A stretch of 64,000 nt of DNA, from the NCBI RefSeq assembly GCF_032854445.1, contig NC_088296.1, positions 13,118,706 through 13,182,705 of the forward strand, written 5' to 3'. The translations under genes were made by a program, and so were the position numbers. Below, piece after piece: positions 19,364 to 30,215 of the stretch (position 1 is its first letter; every line of letters begins with the position of its first letter). Under the pieces are notes generated by a model. That model did not search any database. It was given only the letters and a program-made list of their open reading frames with translations, and was not told the DNA's origin. Source of the DNA: Liolophura sinensis. Its lineage: Eukaryota > Mollusca > Polyplacophora > Chitonida > Chitonidae.

Positions 19364-22300
19364 CTGTAATGAAAATAACATAGTGCTAAGTAAAATTCAC
19401 CTTACAAACCTCAACAGATCGATGACAAAAATTACAATACCTCACCCACTTCCACAATCTGTACAATATGTCATAGTTTTAAAACATGTGGGCAGTTCCC
19501 CAACTACCTGCCCTACTGGTAATCTTCTCCTCACCTACACTGAAAAGGTACTTTTTTTAATTTGTTAGAGTTCATACCAGCAGCTTTTGTTTACAATATA
19601 AATATGAATCTTGTCCCAAATATCATGATGTAGCCTACACCTCACACAAAGCCTGGAGAAAACCACTGAACTTCACCAGGTACCTGACACACCTTCAGAT
19701 ATAACTTAGACCATACCCAAGGCAGCTGAAGCTGGGTCTCAACACGCCACCCCTAGTCCTTAACACCTGACACATATTCACACCATAGTAAGGCCAGAAC
19801 CGGGGCAGCTGAAGCTGGGTCTCAACACGCCACCCCTAGTCCTTAACACCTGACACATATTCAGACCACAGTAAGGCCAGACCCGGGGCAGCTGAAGCTG
19901 GGTCTCAACACGCCACCCCTAGTCCTTAACACCTGACACATATTCACACCATAGTAAGGCCAGAACCGGGGCAGCTGAAGCTGGGTCTCAACACGCCACC
20001 CCTAGTCCTTAACACCTGACACATATTCAGACCACAGTAAGGCCAGACCCGGGGCAGCTGAAGCTGGGTCTCAACACGCCACCCCTAGTCCTTAACACCT
20101 GACACATATTCACACCATAGTAAGGCCAGAACCGGGGCAGCTGAAGCTGGGTCTCAACACGCCACCCCTAGTCCTTAACACCTGACACATATTCACACCA
20201 TAGTAAGGCCAGAACCGGGGCAGCTGAAGCTGGGTCTCAACATGCCACCCCTAGTCCTTAACACCTGACACATATTCAGACCACAGTAAGGCCAGACCCG
20301 GGGCAGCTGAAGCTGGGTCTCAACACGCCACCCCTAGTCCTTAACACCTGACACATATTCACACCATAGTAAGGCCAGACCCGGGGCAGCTGAAGCTGGG
20401 TCTCAACACGCCACCCCTAGTCCTTAACACCTGACACATATTCACACCATAGTAAGGCCAGAACCGGGGCAGCTGAAGCTGGGTCTCAACACGCCACCCC
20501 TAGTCCTTAACACCTGACACATATTCACACCATAGTAAGGCCAGAACCGGGGCAGCTGAAGCTGGGTCTCAACATGCCACCCCTAGTCCTTAACACCTGA
20601 CACATATTCAGACCACAGTAAGGCCAGACCCGGGGCAGCTGAAGCTGGGTCTCAACACGCCACCCCTAGTCCTTAACACCTGACACATATTCACACCATA
20701 GTAAGGCCAGAACCGGGGCAGCTGAAGCTGGGTCTCAACACGCCACCCCTAGTCCTTAACACCTGACACATATTCAGACCACAGTAAGGCCAGACCCGGG
20801 GCAGCTGAAGCTGGGTCTCAACACGCCACCCCTAGTCCTTAACACCTGACACATATTCAGACCACAGTAAGGCCAGACCCGGGGCAGCTGAAGCTGGGTC
20901 TCAACACGCCACCCCTAGTCCTTAACACCTGACACATATTCAGACCACAGTAAGGCCAGACCCGGGGCAGCTGAAGCTGGGTCTCAACATGCCACCCCTA
21001 GTCCTTAACACCTGACACATATTCACACCATAGTAAGGCCAGACCCGCAGCAGCTGAAGCTGGATCTCAACAGGCCACCCCCTAGTCCTTAACACCAGGT
21101 ACCTGACACACCTTCATGCCTAACCAAGACCAGATCCGCAGCAGCTGAAGCTGGATCACAACAGGCCACCCCTAGTCCTTAACACCAGGTACCTGACACA
21201 CCTTCATGCCTAACCAAGACCAGATCCGCAGCAGCTGAAGCTGGATCACAACAGGCCACCCCCTAGTCCTTAACACCAGGTACCTGACACACCTTCAGAT
21301 CTAACTAAGGCCAGGGACTGGTTTCATGAAGTTTACTTAGTGGTGCACTTTATCTCTCCACAACATACACTGCCATGGAAGCTAAGGGCTTGGCCAAGTA
21401 AGCCTCATGAAACAGGCCCTAGACCTGAGGCACCTGAGGGAGGGTCTCAACACGCCACCCTAAGACTTACTTTTTCATAAACGTCTTTGATTGGAGTCAA
21501 ATTCCAAGCCTGTGAACACTGTTGAACATTTCCAACCAGAACAACACTTTATGAGAACGAGTCCGTGACTCCCCCATTAAGCGTTAACGGTGTAAGTTAA
21601 AGCTAAGTTGACATGTATTGCTGGCGATTTGGTGCCTGACTCTGAGGTCGCTGGTTCAAAACCTGCAGTGGTCTCAACCAAATATCAGCACTAGAATCTG
21701 TGCTATAATCAGGAAGTGTAATCCCTAATAACAATAATACTGTACCTTATTCTAAAATGAAATTTATACCTGTCTAAGTTAAAGCTGTCAAGAACTCACT
21801 GAAGGCGACCACCATTACACCTACCACACCATTTACAAGCCACAAAAAAAACTGACAACTACTGAGGACTCATACCCTAGTTCCTCAACCTTTACGCATA
21901 TGATTTCGGCACCTCCTACATTTGTTTTCAGAGACAAAACTACAGGGTTGGGTTGGCCAATTTCCGGACTTCACAAATTATCACTCTCCACAGAATAATG
22001 ATCTCAGAATATGCTTGAATAAACACCTTGCAAAACATCATGTGAAATGGTGGAAGAATTACAATAGTGTCAGATAAATCAATATCCCCAATTTATTTAT
22101 TTTTTTGGCCAGCTGAAATCTCGTGAAGACACGTAGCCTTTCTTGCATTCTTACATCTCCTACCTGTCTTCTACACTGATCTCTGGGTCCAGCATCTCCT
22201 CTATCAGGGGCATTGTCACAGACTGGAAGCGTATAATTGGTCCACGATGCATCTGTTTCTGCCCTCGAGCTTTTTTCTTCTCAGACTCCAGCCTCTGGTA

Positions 22301-22668
22301 TGTCTCTGTCAAGGGAGATAATCAGGATAGGATTTATTTATTTGACTGGTGTGCCCAGAGTAAACAACGGAAGTGTAATGAAGGGCCTTCAATATTTGAT
22401 ATGTGTACTACAAGATGTATCATATTTCCTGAATTAAAAATACATTTTTCAAATGTTTCCCAATTTTCACAAAGCTTTTAAAAAGAAGCAATTTATAAAG
22501 AAGCTAAGCATTTGGAACTGACAACTCATAAACAGAGATCATAAAAAAATGGAGGAACATCTCGGGAACAGAGCTTGTGAAAAAACTGTACATTCTGACA
22601 GAACTAGCCATTTCAGCTGTAATTGTTCCAATGCTCATTTCTTTTGAGTACATGTATGTATGTATGTA

Positions 22669-22741
<73 letters not shown>

Positions 22742-25700
22742 TATATATATATAAATATTAAACTTTACAGTGAAATAAAATAGCAGGACACTCCTTGCAG
22801 AAGTCTGAAACATACATGCAACTACTCCTTAATAAATTAATTAAATTTCTGGAACATTACATGTGGATGCCAATAATCTTCCATTACATGTTTTTTCTTT
22901 AAAATAATCTGAAATCCACAGTGCCTGACCTCCTACAATTATTGCACCTATAATTCCATAAAAACTCAATTCAACCACTGAAGTCCTTTTTTTTCAGCTT
23001 AATTTATGATTACAATTATTATGAAAATGATGCCAAAAATGATTTGTTTGTGTCTAATTAAAGATGCAACCTTCATAAAACTTTGCAAATTACCTCTCTA
23101 CACCTGATACTTCTCATGGAATGTTTCAAAATATTGGCTGCAGAGGCGATTGAAAAGGTTGAAGAAGGGTCATCTGAAATACACCTACCCGTAACTCAAT
23201 TTATGCACTTTCTGAGCTTTCACATGTATGATCAGATACTTTCTGATTTCCCTAAATTGAGCTTTTGCATGCATGAGCTTTCACACACATGATCGGATGC
23301 TTTTTGATTTCCCTAAATTTGAGTGCAGTCTTTCCACTGAAAATCTACATGCGAGGGCTATCCCACTAAGCAGAAGCACTGTTCTTTGGCTGGTCAATGT
23401 GGATTATACTATAACTCACCCAGCGACCTCAGATTAAACTCTTCTGTTAATTTAGCCTCAGCCAGAAGCTCGTCTTGCGTCAGACGCCGTACTTGCGTGA
23501 CATTTTTCTTTGCGGCGATGTCCTTCAACATCTGATTCCGAGCCTCCTGTTCTTTCAGGCGCAATTCCGTGGCTATTGATTTCTGTGCGGTCGATCGCCG
23601 TAACGACTTCTTGTCTGAAAACACACAATTTGGGTATTGTGTAATGGAAGTTTCAATAGTTTGAATACTGCAATAATAAGAATAGAAAACAACTTCTGGC
23701 TTTATTTGCATGACATTCTGCTATAGCAGCCGTAGCAGTTAAGACCACTGTCAAACATATGAACAAACTGTTCACTTATGGCACTGGGCCCACTTTCACA
23801 CTGTCCTTATAAATTCTTATATCAACACCGGGCCAATCAGTCCTCTTTCCTTGCTCTATCCTCTCAGTGCTGAGCATAAAGAGAGGAGACAACAAGTGCC
23901 ATTTTTAAAGTCTTTGATACGACCCAACTAAGGTTTGATCCGCGGTCTATCCATCAGGTCACCAAAGCAGCCCGGTTCACGCAATATCAAACTGTTTACA
24001 CAGCATCACCCAATATCATACAGTTCAGCAGGCCTTCAGATTACAGCTTGGCCTTCAGATTACAGCTTGGCCTTTAGATAACTATAACTAACGGTGTGCC
24101 CAAAACAAATGTACCCAAAATAATGAGATACACAAAACAATAAAACAGTGAATGACGTGATAAATTAAATTGACAATGATCTAAATGTGACTTGAAAACT
24201 GGTGCAAAAGTCTTAGTAGGTGTGTGTACACAGAAGTTAAACTTCTTTTGATAGAGAAACATGCTCTTTTGGTCTCATTAAAGTCTATCAGAAAGGCTAG
24301 AGTCCACAAACTAATGGTCTCTGATTAACTGAAATAGTCATGTGACCACTCCTGATGAGGCCATGTGCTTCAGGCTGTCATGTTTGTCATGCTTGCTCAG
24401 TGATATCAGAAAATCCGCAGAGCAAAAAGAGTGAGAATTTGCACATGTACAGTGCAGCTCTAACTAAAAGTCAATTGTCTACAGCTCATATTGTGATCCG
24501 AGATACTGAATAATGCCCTACTATCACGCGGCACACCCTCTGAGCTCAGCGTCGGAGGCCTACTGAGACGAGTACAGTACAACGTTGAAACCCTGGCATT
24601 GTCAACTTTTGTAATATGCCTCCGACGTCTCCAAATAAGGTGTAATCTCAAGGCCTGTTCACACAGTATCACACATTTAACACAGTATCACACATTTAAC
24701 ACAGAATCACACACTGTTCCATACATGAAGCTGCAGTGTAGATGTACCGACAAACATGAATGTGACGTCTTATTATATACAAGGCAAAACACAAGCAACT
24801 TCGTAATGCCAATCAAAGAAGTTATTTGTTTTATCTCATTTCAGCCACGAGAGTGCCTTCTAGCAATAGGCTCATTGCTGCCTCACTGGAAAACCATGCA
24901 AAAGACAACAGAACACCTAATTCAATCATTGCATACAGATAATGGTCTGTGCTGACTGAAAAGCAACCACCGTATGACACATCAAAGATCATCGACGTAG
25001 AAAACAGTTTTATCACTAAACACAGATTATGTTTAGGGTGGAGATGAGGTTTCTTATTTTCACTAACATGCATGTCAGCTGTGTTACTCGACAGAACTAG
25101 ACATTTTGCTTTACAAAATTTTATGACATTTTTCAGTGTTTATATATATAACAGCAGATAAGAAATAAATTATGTATGCTTCAAAAATTCACATCTCCAT
25201 GTGCTATTCAGAGCGTAGATTTACCTATGGCAGCTTGACTGACATCTGCAGAACTTCTCTCCACCTTCTGCTTTTCACGAGGTTTGTCTTTTGCGTCGGT
25301 TCTCTTGGCCATCTTTGGAGTCTTTTTGATAGGCTCCTAAAACAGGAAACAAGGATTAAATTTCGATAAAATCATTACTATGCAGCATTTCTCTAAGTCA
25401 ATAACAATGCATATGTAAACCTCAATTCCTCTGTGTTTCGTTTTTAATATTAAAGCCAACTTTAAACTTTTTTTCAATCACCATAATCTGCCACACTCCT
25501 GAGACCTCCATTAAGAAACAGAACCTGTGAAGAAAGCAATTTCTATCTAACCCAAACAGAACCTGTGAAAAAAGCAATTTCCATCTAACCCGAACAGAAC
25601 CTCTGAAAAAAGCAATTTCTATCTATCCCAAACAGAAACTGTGAAAAAAAGCAATTTCAATCTAACCCAAACAGAACATGTGAAGAAAGCAATTTCCATC

Positions 25701-27943
25701 TAACCCAAACAGAACCTGTGAAGAAAGCAATTTCCATCTAACCCAAACAGAACCTGTGAAGAAAGCAATTTCCATCTAACACAAACAGAACCTGTGAAAA
25801 AAGCAATTTCCATTTAACCCAAACAGAACCTGTGAAGAAAGCAATTTCCATCTAACCCACACAGAACCTGTGAAGAAAGCAATTTCCATCTAACCCAAAC
25901 AGAACCTGTGAAGAAAGCAATTTCCATCTAACCCAAACAAAGAAGTCAATGTTGGAATCGGGATAACGCTTGCTGAAGGCTTGTCATTGAGGGACTGTTG
26001 TCCTGTGCTGTGTTATTGTTGCTTCACTTACTGCACTCAAGTCAGTATGGATACACTTGAATCACTCCTGCGTTTCAAACCTTCAGCCTCCTTCTTTGAA
26101 ACTAGCTTTGAACTAATTCTCTTCAATTTAGTTGTTTTTTTCAGGTGTGATTTCACCGTTTAATCACTGGAGAATCTTTTCTTTCCAGCTTCAATACGTC
26201 ATAATTTTTTTTCAATCGTGTGTATAACCAAATGGAAACCACTGCACATAACGACGAACGTGTAAAATCATCATACACTACTTCCAAGCATACTGGTTAC
26301 ATACAACTCAAATATTTTTCTACAGTTACTGATTTTATTTACATATTTGATTTGACAGTCGTCGAGAACGTTTGACTTATACACATCACTGTTGGAAACA
26401 CAAATTAAAATGTAACAATGACCTTATATGCTTTGGTATCCACTCCTCGTTTCTTTCGCTTAGGCTGGTCATCATCTTCTAGATCACTTCTAACTTCGTC
26501 ATCTTCATCAATGCTAAAATCAGAGTCGGTATTTTCTGATCCAGATTCTTCAGTCTCGTATTCATTGTCATCAGCTTCCTGAAAAAGTGACAAATGTGTG
26601 ATATTTTATCCATCATTCAGTATTCCAACATTTGTATATTTTATTTTATTTATTTGACTGACATTTAACGCATACATATTTTTGTATGCTGACAGAGCTT
26701 GACATATAGCTCCACATATAGAACCGGTGCATATTTATTTATTTATTTCATTGGCACTTAAAAAAAAGAAATAAATTCACTTCTATGATTGTGGTGAGAT
26801 TAATAGATGGAGGAAACTACAGTTCCCTGAGGAAACCACAAGCTTTCGCAAGACACCAAACAAATCTCAAAAAGTCAAAGCTAAAGAAAAGAGAGACCAA
26901 ATTAAAACGAACAACCTCGCTGATCAAGGGCCCGATGACTGCTGCAATTCAGTGACATCAATTCAGCCACCTGTGACATCAATTCAGCCACCTGTGACAT
27001 CAATTCAGCCACCTGTGACATCATACATCTGTTCATGTATATATGAACATGAATCATTCAACTGCAATTTAATACAATTTACCACCCAGTATTACTGTCC
27101 AGCATACTGGTATCCAACCTAAATCGGGTTTCTCAGTTTTCTTCTAGGGATGAAAGAATGGTTTTTACAACAGTTTTCCAAAGGCCCCAGTGGTCAGTGC
27201 GGAAATCGAGTTAGCATGCAGAGGTGACGTCGACAGTTTTTAGTTATTATTTTTTTTTTTTGCCATGACAACATTTCCCTCAAAACAACATTGTTTTAGA
27301 GTTCCACTGCATGTATCCTTTTAATATTCCACAACAGTCATCGTACACCTTCTGTTTATGAAGGCATTTTGAAAGGTATGTTTCAGCATAGTACAGTCCC
27401 ACTTAAATGTGTGGTAATGGTCAGCTTGTGAGTTGCCTGGTAAACTTTTTGGACAACATTTGGCAAGTTACTGACAAACTTACCCATTTGTGACATACAG
27501 ATTTGCACACCATTTCGCTGTCGCACAAGTGACTTTCAAGAAAATGTTAAAGTGTGTGAACCCAATTAGCTTTGCGAGCAGGTGGGGGCATAATTCTCTG
27601 TCCAAGGCTGGGATTGAACCCTCAGATCAATTGCCCTGGTGACTGACAAATAAGCATCTTAACATCTTGGTGATGACCCACATCCCAAATGATTTGAAAG
27701 CTCATAATTCACATGCAAATGAGTTATCATGGTATATGTACAACCATACCATAGCTACGCAGCTTGAAACATGCTTGAAACAGGATACAGAGTATAATTT
27801 ACACATGATGCTTTGTACTAAAATAACTAGCCTCATTAAATCCTCCATATGTAGTTTTTATAGAAGTCATCTTCATCTTCCGCATCAAGGAGGCTGGCCA
27901 TACGAGATCCGGCATTGTTTCTCTTCTCACGAGTGGCCGCCAT
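19018..27943 (-). CDS. VPS72: VPS72 (YL1), H2A.Z chaperone subunit of SRCAP and TIP60 complexes (6 coding exons)
   Basis: Reading down the minus strand, 27943-27832, 26578-26423, 25336-25225, 23614-23420, 22305-22164 and 19363-19018 give about 353 residues (human about 364). In order: an N-terminal GSRMASLLDAEDEDDFYK block typical of YL1; an acidic stretch (exon 2) and the basic KRKKRG, which in the family bind H2A.Z-H2B; a conserved LAEAKLTEEFNLRSLETYQR near 180-196; CSRTFITFTDEKVF at 256-269; and the YL1 C-terminal motif CPVTRLPAKYFDP through NAQAFKVIRENY at 286-317. All junction phases agree except for one extra A inside exon 1, which breaks the frame there. VPS72 acts in the nucleus, handing H2A.Z to SWR1-type remodellers; this is family knowledge. 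Introns contain minisatellites and an inserted palindromic element. The gene converges on MNS1. Confidence 0.95.
19672..21462. repeat. 83-bp satellite-like array, about 20 copies (VPS72 intron 5)
   Basis: Unit AAGGCCAGACCCGGGGCAGC, TGAAGCTGGGTCTCAACACG, CCACCCCTAGTCCTTAACAC, CTGACACATATTCAGACCAC and AGT, 83 bp. Two main types alternate: one with CACACCATAG and CCAGAACC, the other with CAGACCACAG and CCAGACCC. Longer, more diverged units with CAGGTACCTGACACACC lie at both edges. A palindromic element (21313-21420) interrupts the last unit, and the array resumes after it to about 21462. Confidence 0.95.
21313..21420. mobile_element. palindromic (foldback) element, family 2, copy A, inserted in the 83-bp array
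   Basis: Arms AGGGACTGGTTTCATGAAG and CTCATGAAACAGGCCCT are inverted repeats. The interior holds GCACTTTATCTCTCCACAAC. The sequence left of it (AAGGCCAG) and right of it (AGACCTGAGGCACC, then GGGTCTCAACACGCCACCC) are the two halves of one 83-bp unit, so this is an insertion. A second copy is at 62091-62219. Confidence 0.82.
22164..22305 (-). CDS. VPS72: VPS72 coding exon 5, residues 192-239
   Basis: Acceptor CCCTTGACAG, donor GTAGGA. Encodes ETYQRLESEKKKARGQKQMH and RGPIIRFQSVTMPLIEEM, matching human ETYERLEADKKK and GPIITYHSVTVPLV. It is a small exon within the otherwise repeat-rich region. Confidence 0.94.
22652..22755. repeat. GTAT / TA microsatellite (VPS72 intron 4)
   Basis: TATG repeats pass into a long (TA)n run. 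Open frames of alternating Tyr and Ile through it are artefacts. Confidence 0.95.
23420..23614 (-). CDS. VPS72: VPS72 coding exon 4, residues 127-192
   Basis: Acceptor TGTGTTTTCAG, donor GTGAGT. Encodes DKKSLRRSTAQKSIATELRL and ends RLTQDELLAEAKLTEEFNLR plus SL, with one base of the following Glu codon. Confidence 0.95.
24656..24715. repeat. short 21-bp triplicate (VPS72 intron 3)
   Basis: ACACAGTATCACACATTTA recurs about three times with one A variant. The rest of intron 3 (23615-25224) shows no recognisable element. Confidence 0.75.
25225..25336 (-). CDS. VPS72: VPS72 coding exon 3, residues 90-127
   Basis: Acceptor CCTGTTTTAG, donor GTAAAT. Encodes EPIKKTPKMAKRTDAKDKPR and ends DVSQAAI plus one base. 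The start EPIKK continues the TKAYK of exon 2, as in human TKAYKEPLK. Confidence 0.93.
25518..25939. repeat. 38-bp minisatellite, 11 copies (VPS72 intron 2)
   Basis: Unit CAGAACCTGTGAAGAAAGCA plus ATTTCCATCTAACCCAAA, 38 bp, 11 copies. The array ends about 180 bp from exon 3 on its low side. The left copies are more variable (A-run lengths, CCTCTGAAAA). Confidence 0.94.
26423..26578 (-). CDS. VPS72: VPS72 coding exon 2, residues 38-89 (acidic)
   Basis: Acceptor CACTTTTTCAG; donor GTCATT is weak beyond the GT. Encodes EADDNEYETEESGSENTDSD, a run of Asp/Glu, then PKRKKRGVDTKAYK. The acidic-then-basic layout is the H2A.Z-binding signature of YL1 proteins. Confidence 0.93.
26640..26860 (-). mobile_element. 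remnants of SINE 3' ends (VPS72 intron 1)
   Basis: TTTATTTATTTGACTGACAT and TTTATTTATTTATTTCATTG are reverse-oriented SINE tails. They are followed by a decayed GATGGAGGAAACTACAG and GAGGAAACCACAAG. Too mutated to bound. Confidence 0.4.
26943..27015. repeat. 21-bp triplicate (VPS72 intron 1)
   Basis: TGACATCAATTCAGCCACCT G is repeated three times and followed by a truncated fourth copy. Confidence 0.88.
27832..27943 (-). CDS. VPS72: VPS72 coding exon 1 with a one-base frameshift
   Basis: ATG (27943-27941) follows directly on a splice-like TTGTTTGCAG. It reads MAATREKRNNAGSRMASLLD then AEDEDDFYK, and then a run of five A bases. Taken literally the frame hits TAA seven codons later. Dropping one A restores homology to the TTYGGF motif of YL1 and ends at GAG, which joins exon 2 in phase. 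The exon is 112 bases, one more than a whole number of codons. The donor at that point is GCTAGT, so the intron would be of GC-AG type. A sequencing or assembly error in a homopolymer is the simplest explanation for the extra base. Confidence 0.85.
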
Positions 27944-27985
27944 CTGCAAACAAACCACGGTTCAGTACAGTTATTTATACACCAG

Positions 27986-28230
27986 GTGCCCTCCGTGGCT
28001 CAGTTGGTTAGCGCACTAGCGCAGCGTAATGACCCAGGAGTCTCTCACCCATTCAGTTGCTGTGAGTTCAAGTCCAGCTCATGCTGACTTCCTCTCCAGC
28101 CGTATGTGTGAAGGTCTGTCAGAAAACCTTTCCTCCAGGCTCTGCCCGGTTTTCACCCACCATAATGCTGACCGCCGCTGTATAAATGAAATATTCTTGA
28201 GTACGGCGTAAAACACCAAAATAAATATAC
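27986..28230 (+). mobile_element. full-length SINE upstream of the VPS72 start codon
   Basis: Head CTCCGTGGCTCAGTTGGTTA GCGC, box B GTGAGTTCAAGTCC, 3' part CATAATGCTGACCGCCGCTG and TTCTTGAGTACGGCGTAAAA, and a short AAATAAAT tail. One short internal deletion after GTCAGAAAACC. It lies in the putative 5' UTR intron of VPS72. Confidence 0.9.
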
Positions 28231-28554
28231 ACCTGTATGGCTGCATTCAAAGATGCTCTTAAAGTAAAAGACTCTGAACTTTGTGCCAGTAAACAGCTAC
28301 ATGTGTTCAACTAACTCTACCCACTGTCGTAGTCCCAGTCTTGCTCATACCATTGTAGGTGAATGTGTATGTTCTGCTTCTTTGTTATCAGATCTCTTGT
28401 TTTTGTCTTTGTTAACACAGTTGATTCTGCATTTGTCCTTTGTGAGATTAGTTATCTCTTTTCTTGATAATGGTAATGAATTATACAGAAATATTGCCTT
28501 AATGACATCAACATACAGAATGCCTTCACTATTGCTCTGGTTACATGACAAAGG

Positions 28555-28630
28555 AAAAAAAGAAAAAAAAAAAAACACTGGTGACAAAAACAAAAAAAAA
28601 AACAAAACAAAACAAAACACTGGTAACAAA
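28555..28630. repeat. A-rich AAAAC simple repeat
   Basis: Runs of AAAAAAC and AACACTGGTGACAAAAAC. It explains the Lys-rich and Phe-rich open frames on the two strands. Confidence 0.85.
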
Positions 28631-28662
28631 AACTTACACCTGTATCGCCTTGTAACAGAACA

Positions 28663-28885
28663 ACCATTTATTTATTTCATCACCGTTTTTACTCAAGAAT
28701 ATTACACTTAACACGCCATGGCAGCCAGCATTATAGTGGGAGGAAACTCGGCAGTGCCCGGGGAAACCCACATCCGTCTACTGGTTGCTTCCCATGTACG
28801 ACCTGAGAGGAAGCCAACATGAGCTGGAATTCACATCAAATGCATTGGTGACAGGCCCTTGGGACGATGTGGTGCGCTAGCACCC
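28663..28885 (-). mobile_element. near-complete SINE, reverse orientation
   Basis: TTTATTTATTTCATCACCGT, ACTCAAGAATATTACACTTA, CAGCCAGCATTATAGTGGGA, CGGGGAAACCCACAT and GAGAGGAAGCCAACATGAGC are followed by the head remnant GTGGTGCGCTAGCAC. More diverged than the 27986 and 31758 copies. Confidence 0.85.
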
Positions 28886-29068
28886 AAAACAAAAATCATT
28901 TATTCACGAAATTAGGACATACTAACGAAAACTGAACATTTCATAACACCAGCATTTACCACTAAATCAAAATATTTCAGTCGTACCGAAAATTAACTAC
29001 ATTCCTCATCTACACAAATACAGAATCTTCCTTAAACATTTAGATACTTTCTACCAGCAAAAGCCTAC

Positions 29069-29165
29069 CTTTTTGAGAACGGATTTGCGATGAATATATT
29101 CAGAAGTTTTGTTACAAATTCGTAGCGCCCAGCGTTTTCGCTCCCTCTCCACAACGTCACTCTTT
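29069..29165 (-). promoter_or_regulatory. VPS72: possible VPS72 non-coding first exon and promoter region
   Basis: Because an acceptor abuts the VPS72 ATG, a 5' UTR exon must lie upstream. On the minus strand a GC-richer stretch with GGGAGCGAAAACGCTGGGCG ends in TCTCAAAAAG followed by GTAGGC, a usable donor. The upstream boundary is arbitrary. No TATA box is evident. Confidence 0.35.
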
Positions 29166-29341
29166 TACCTCCTCGCACAGAAGAGTTTCTCACTAATAGA
29201 TGTGCGACTTGCTGAATGACTCGGGTATAGTTTACTGGCTTTCAATTTGACATGATGCTATGTCTTACTTTGCCTTTAACCCGGGATACTCATCTTTTAC
29301 TGACTTTCGACCTTAGTGCAGAAAACAAACAAAACCAGTTG

Positions 29342-30215
29342 TTAAAAGTCATGCGATGGCGGTTGTGTGGAAAAAAACTTTTGTAATCTAGGAAACTGTT
29401 GCGGCTTATGTAAACGGGAAACAGAATGGGCTAATGTGTTCTGAACACCTGGGATATGTTTGGCCATGATATGGAAATTGAAAATAACAAACAGGGCAAA
29501 AAGACGGCGTATCACAGACATAATATAAGGGTGTTTGCAGGAGCCTCGATATAATATATAATATATATAATATATAATAATATATATATTACATCTGTAG
29601 CCGGATTTGTCAGAGAGCACGTGTTACCGCTAACACCATGGCCAAAGTTTCTTTAGAATTAATATGTATTCCTATGAAAGCTATGAATTGTGATGGCTCC
29701 ACTACTTTTCGCCAATTTAATGTAAAACCAAGTTTACGTAACAATGAGACAAGCACACGTAACACGTAAGTACACTGAACCCGTGTTGGAGCACACACAA
29801 AGAAATCATTCGGATATAGGCCTACCACCACATCTTTAAATACCCGCCGTGCCATCATTCGCCGCACGGCTTGGATTAACGTGTGGAAATTGCCCGGCGA
29901 TACACGGTTACCAAACGGAAGCTTGGAATCGTACATGTACACGACCTTCCCATTTATTTGTCATTTTAAACCTGTTACCGCCTGGCTAGATTTGCTTATG
30001 TCGGCACTGACGTGTAGGTTGACTTAAGATCGACTTTGGCCATGAAACATCCCGGTGTCATAGGCTTCGCTGCACAGTCTGTTAACTGGCTGATCTGGTC
30101 GACGTAGCTATTAACTGAAAAGGTTTGGGTATGTTCTTGTATTAAATGTGATGACAACACAGCGTTCTGAGTAATTCTAGACCAGTGACGTCTAATAAAT
30201 TGCAAATGACATCAA
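29342..30215 (-). mobile_element. DIRS-like retrotransposon remnant: broken reverse transcriptase and RNase H region
   Basis: The minus strand carries, in order, a piece with FMAKVDLKSTY (30205-29996), a piece with KLPFGNRVSPGNFHTLIQAV and RRMMARRVFKDVVV, through LRKLGFTLNWRKVVEPSQF (29942-29610), and a piece with VIRRLFALFVIFNFHIMAKH and IPGVQNTLAHSVSRL (29620-29342). These are the palm of a reverse transcriptase and the following RNase H/connection part, of the kind found in DIRS or tyrosine-recombinase retrotransposons. Frames are broken between the pieces, the catalytic Tyr-Leu-Asp-Asp box reads Tyr-Pro-Asn-Asp, and an AT microsatellite sits in the last piece, so the copy is dead. No recombinase was found, so the DIRS label is provisional. 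Confidence 0.75.

Noticed and set aside
22577-22813. Small Tyr/Ile-rich proteins on both strands
   Set aside because: Translation of a (TA)n microsatellite.
28283-28711. 142-codon plus-strand frame ending in a Lys-rich tract
   Set aside because: Runs through an AAAAC simple repeat and into a SINE; composition is not protein-like and no homology is recognised.
29610-29942. An active reverse transcriptase gene
   Set aside because: The catalytic box is altered and the frame is broken on both sides, so it is annotated as a dead element.
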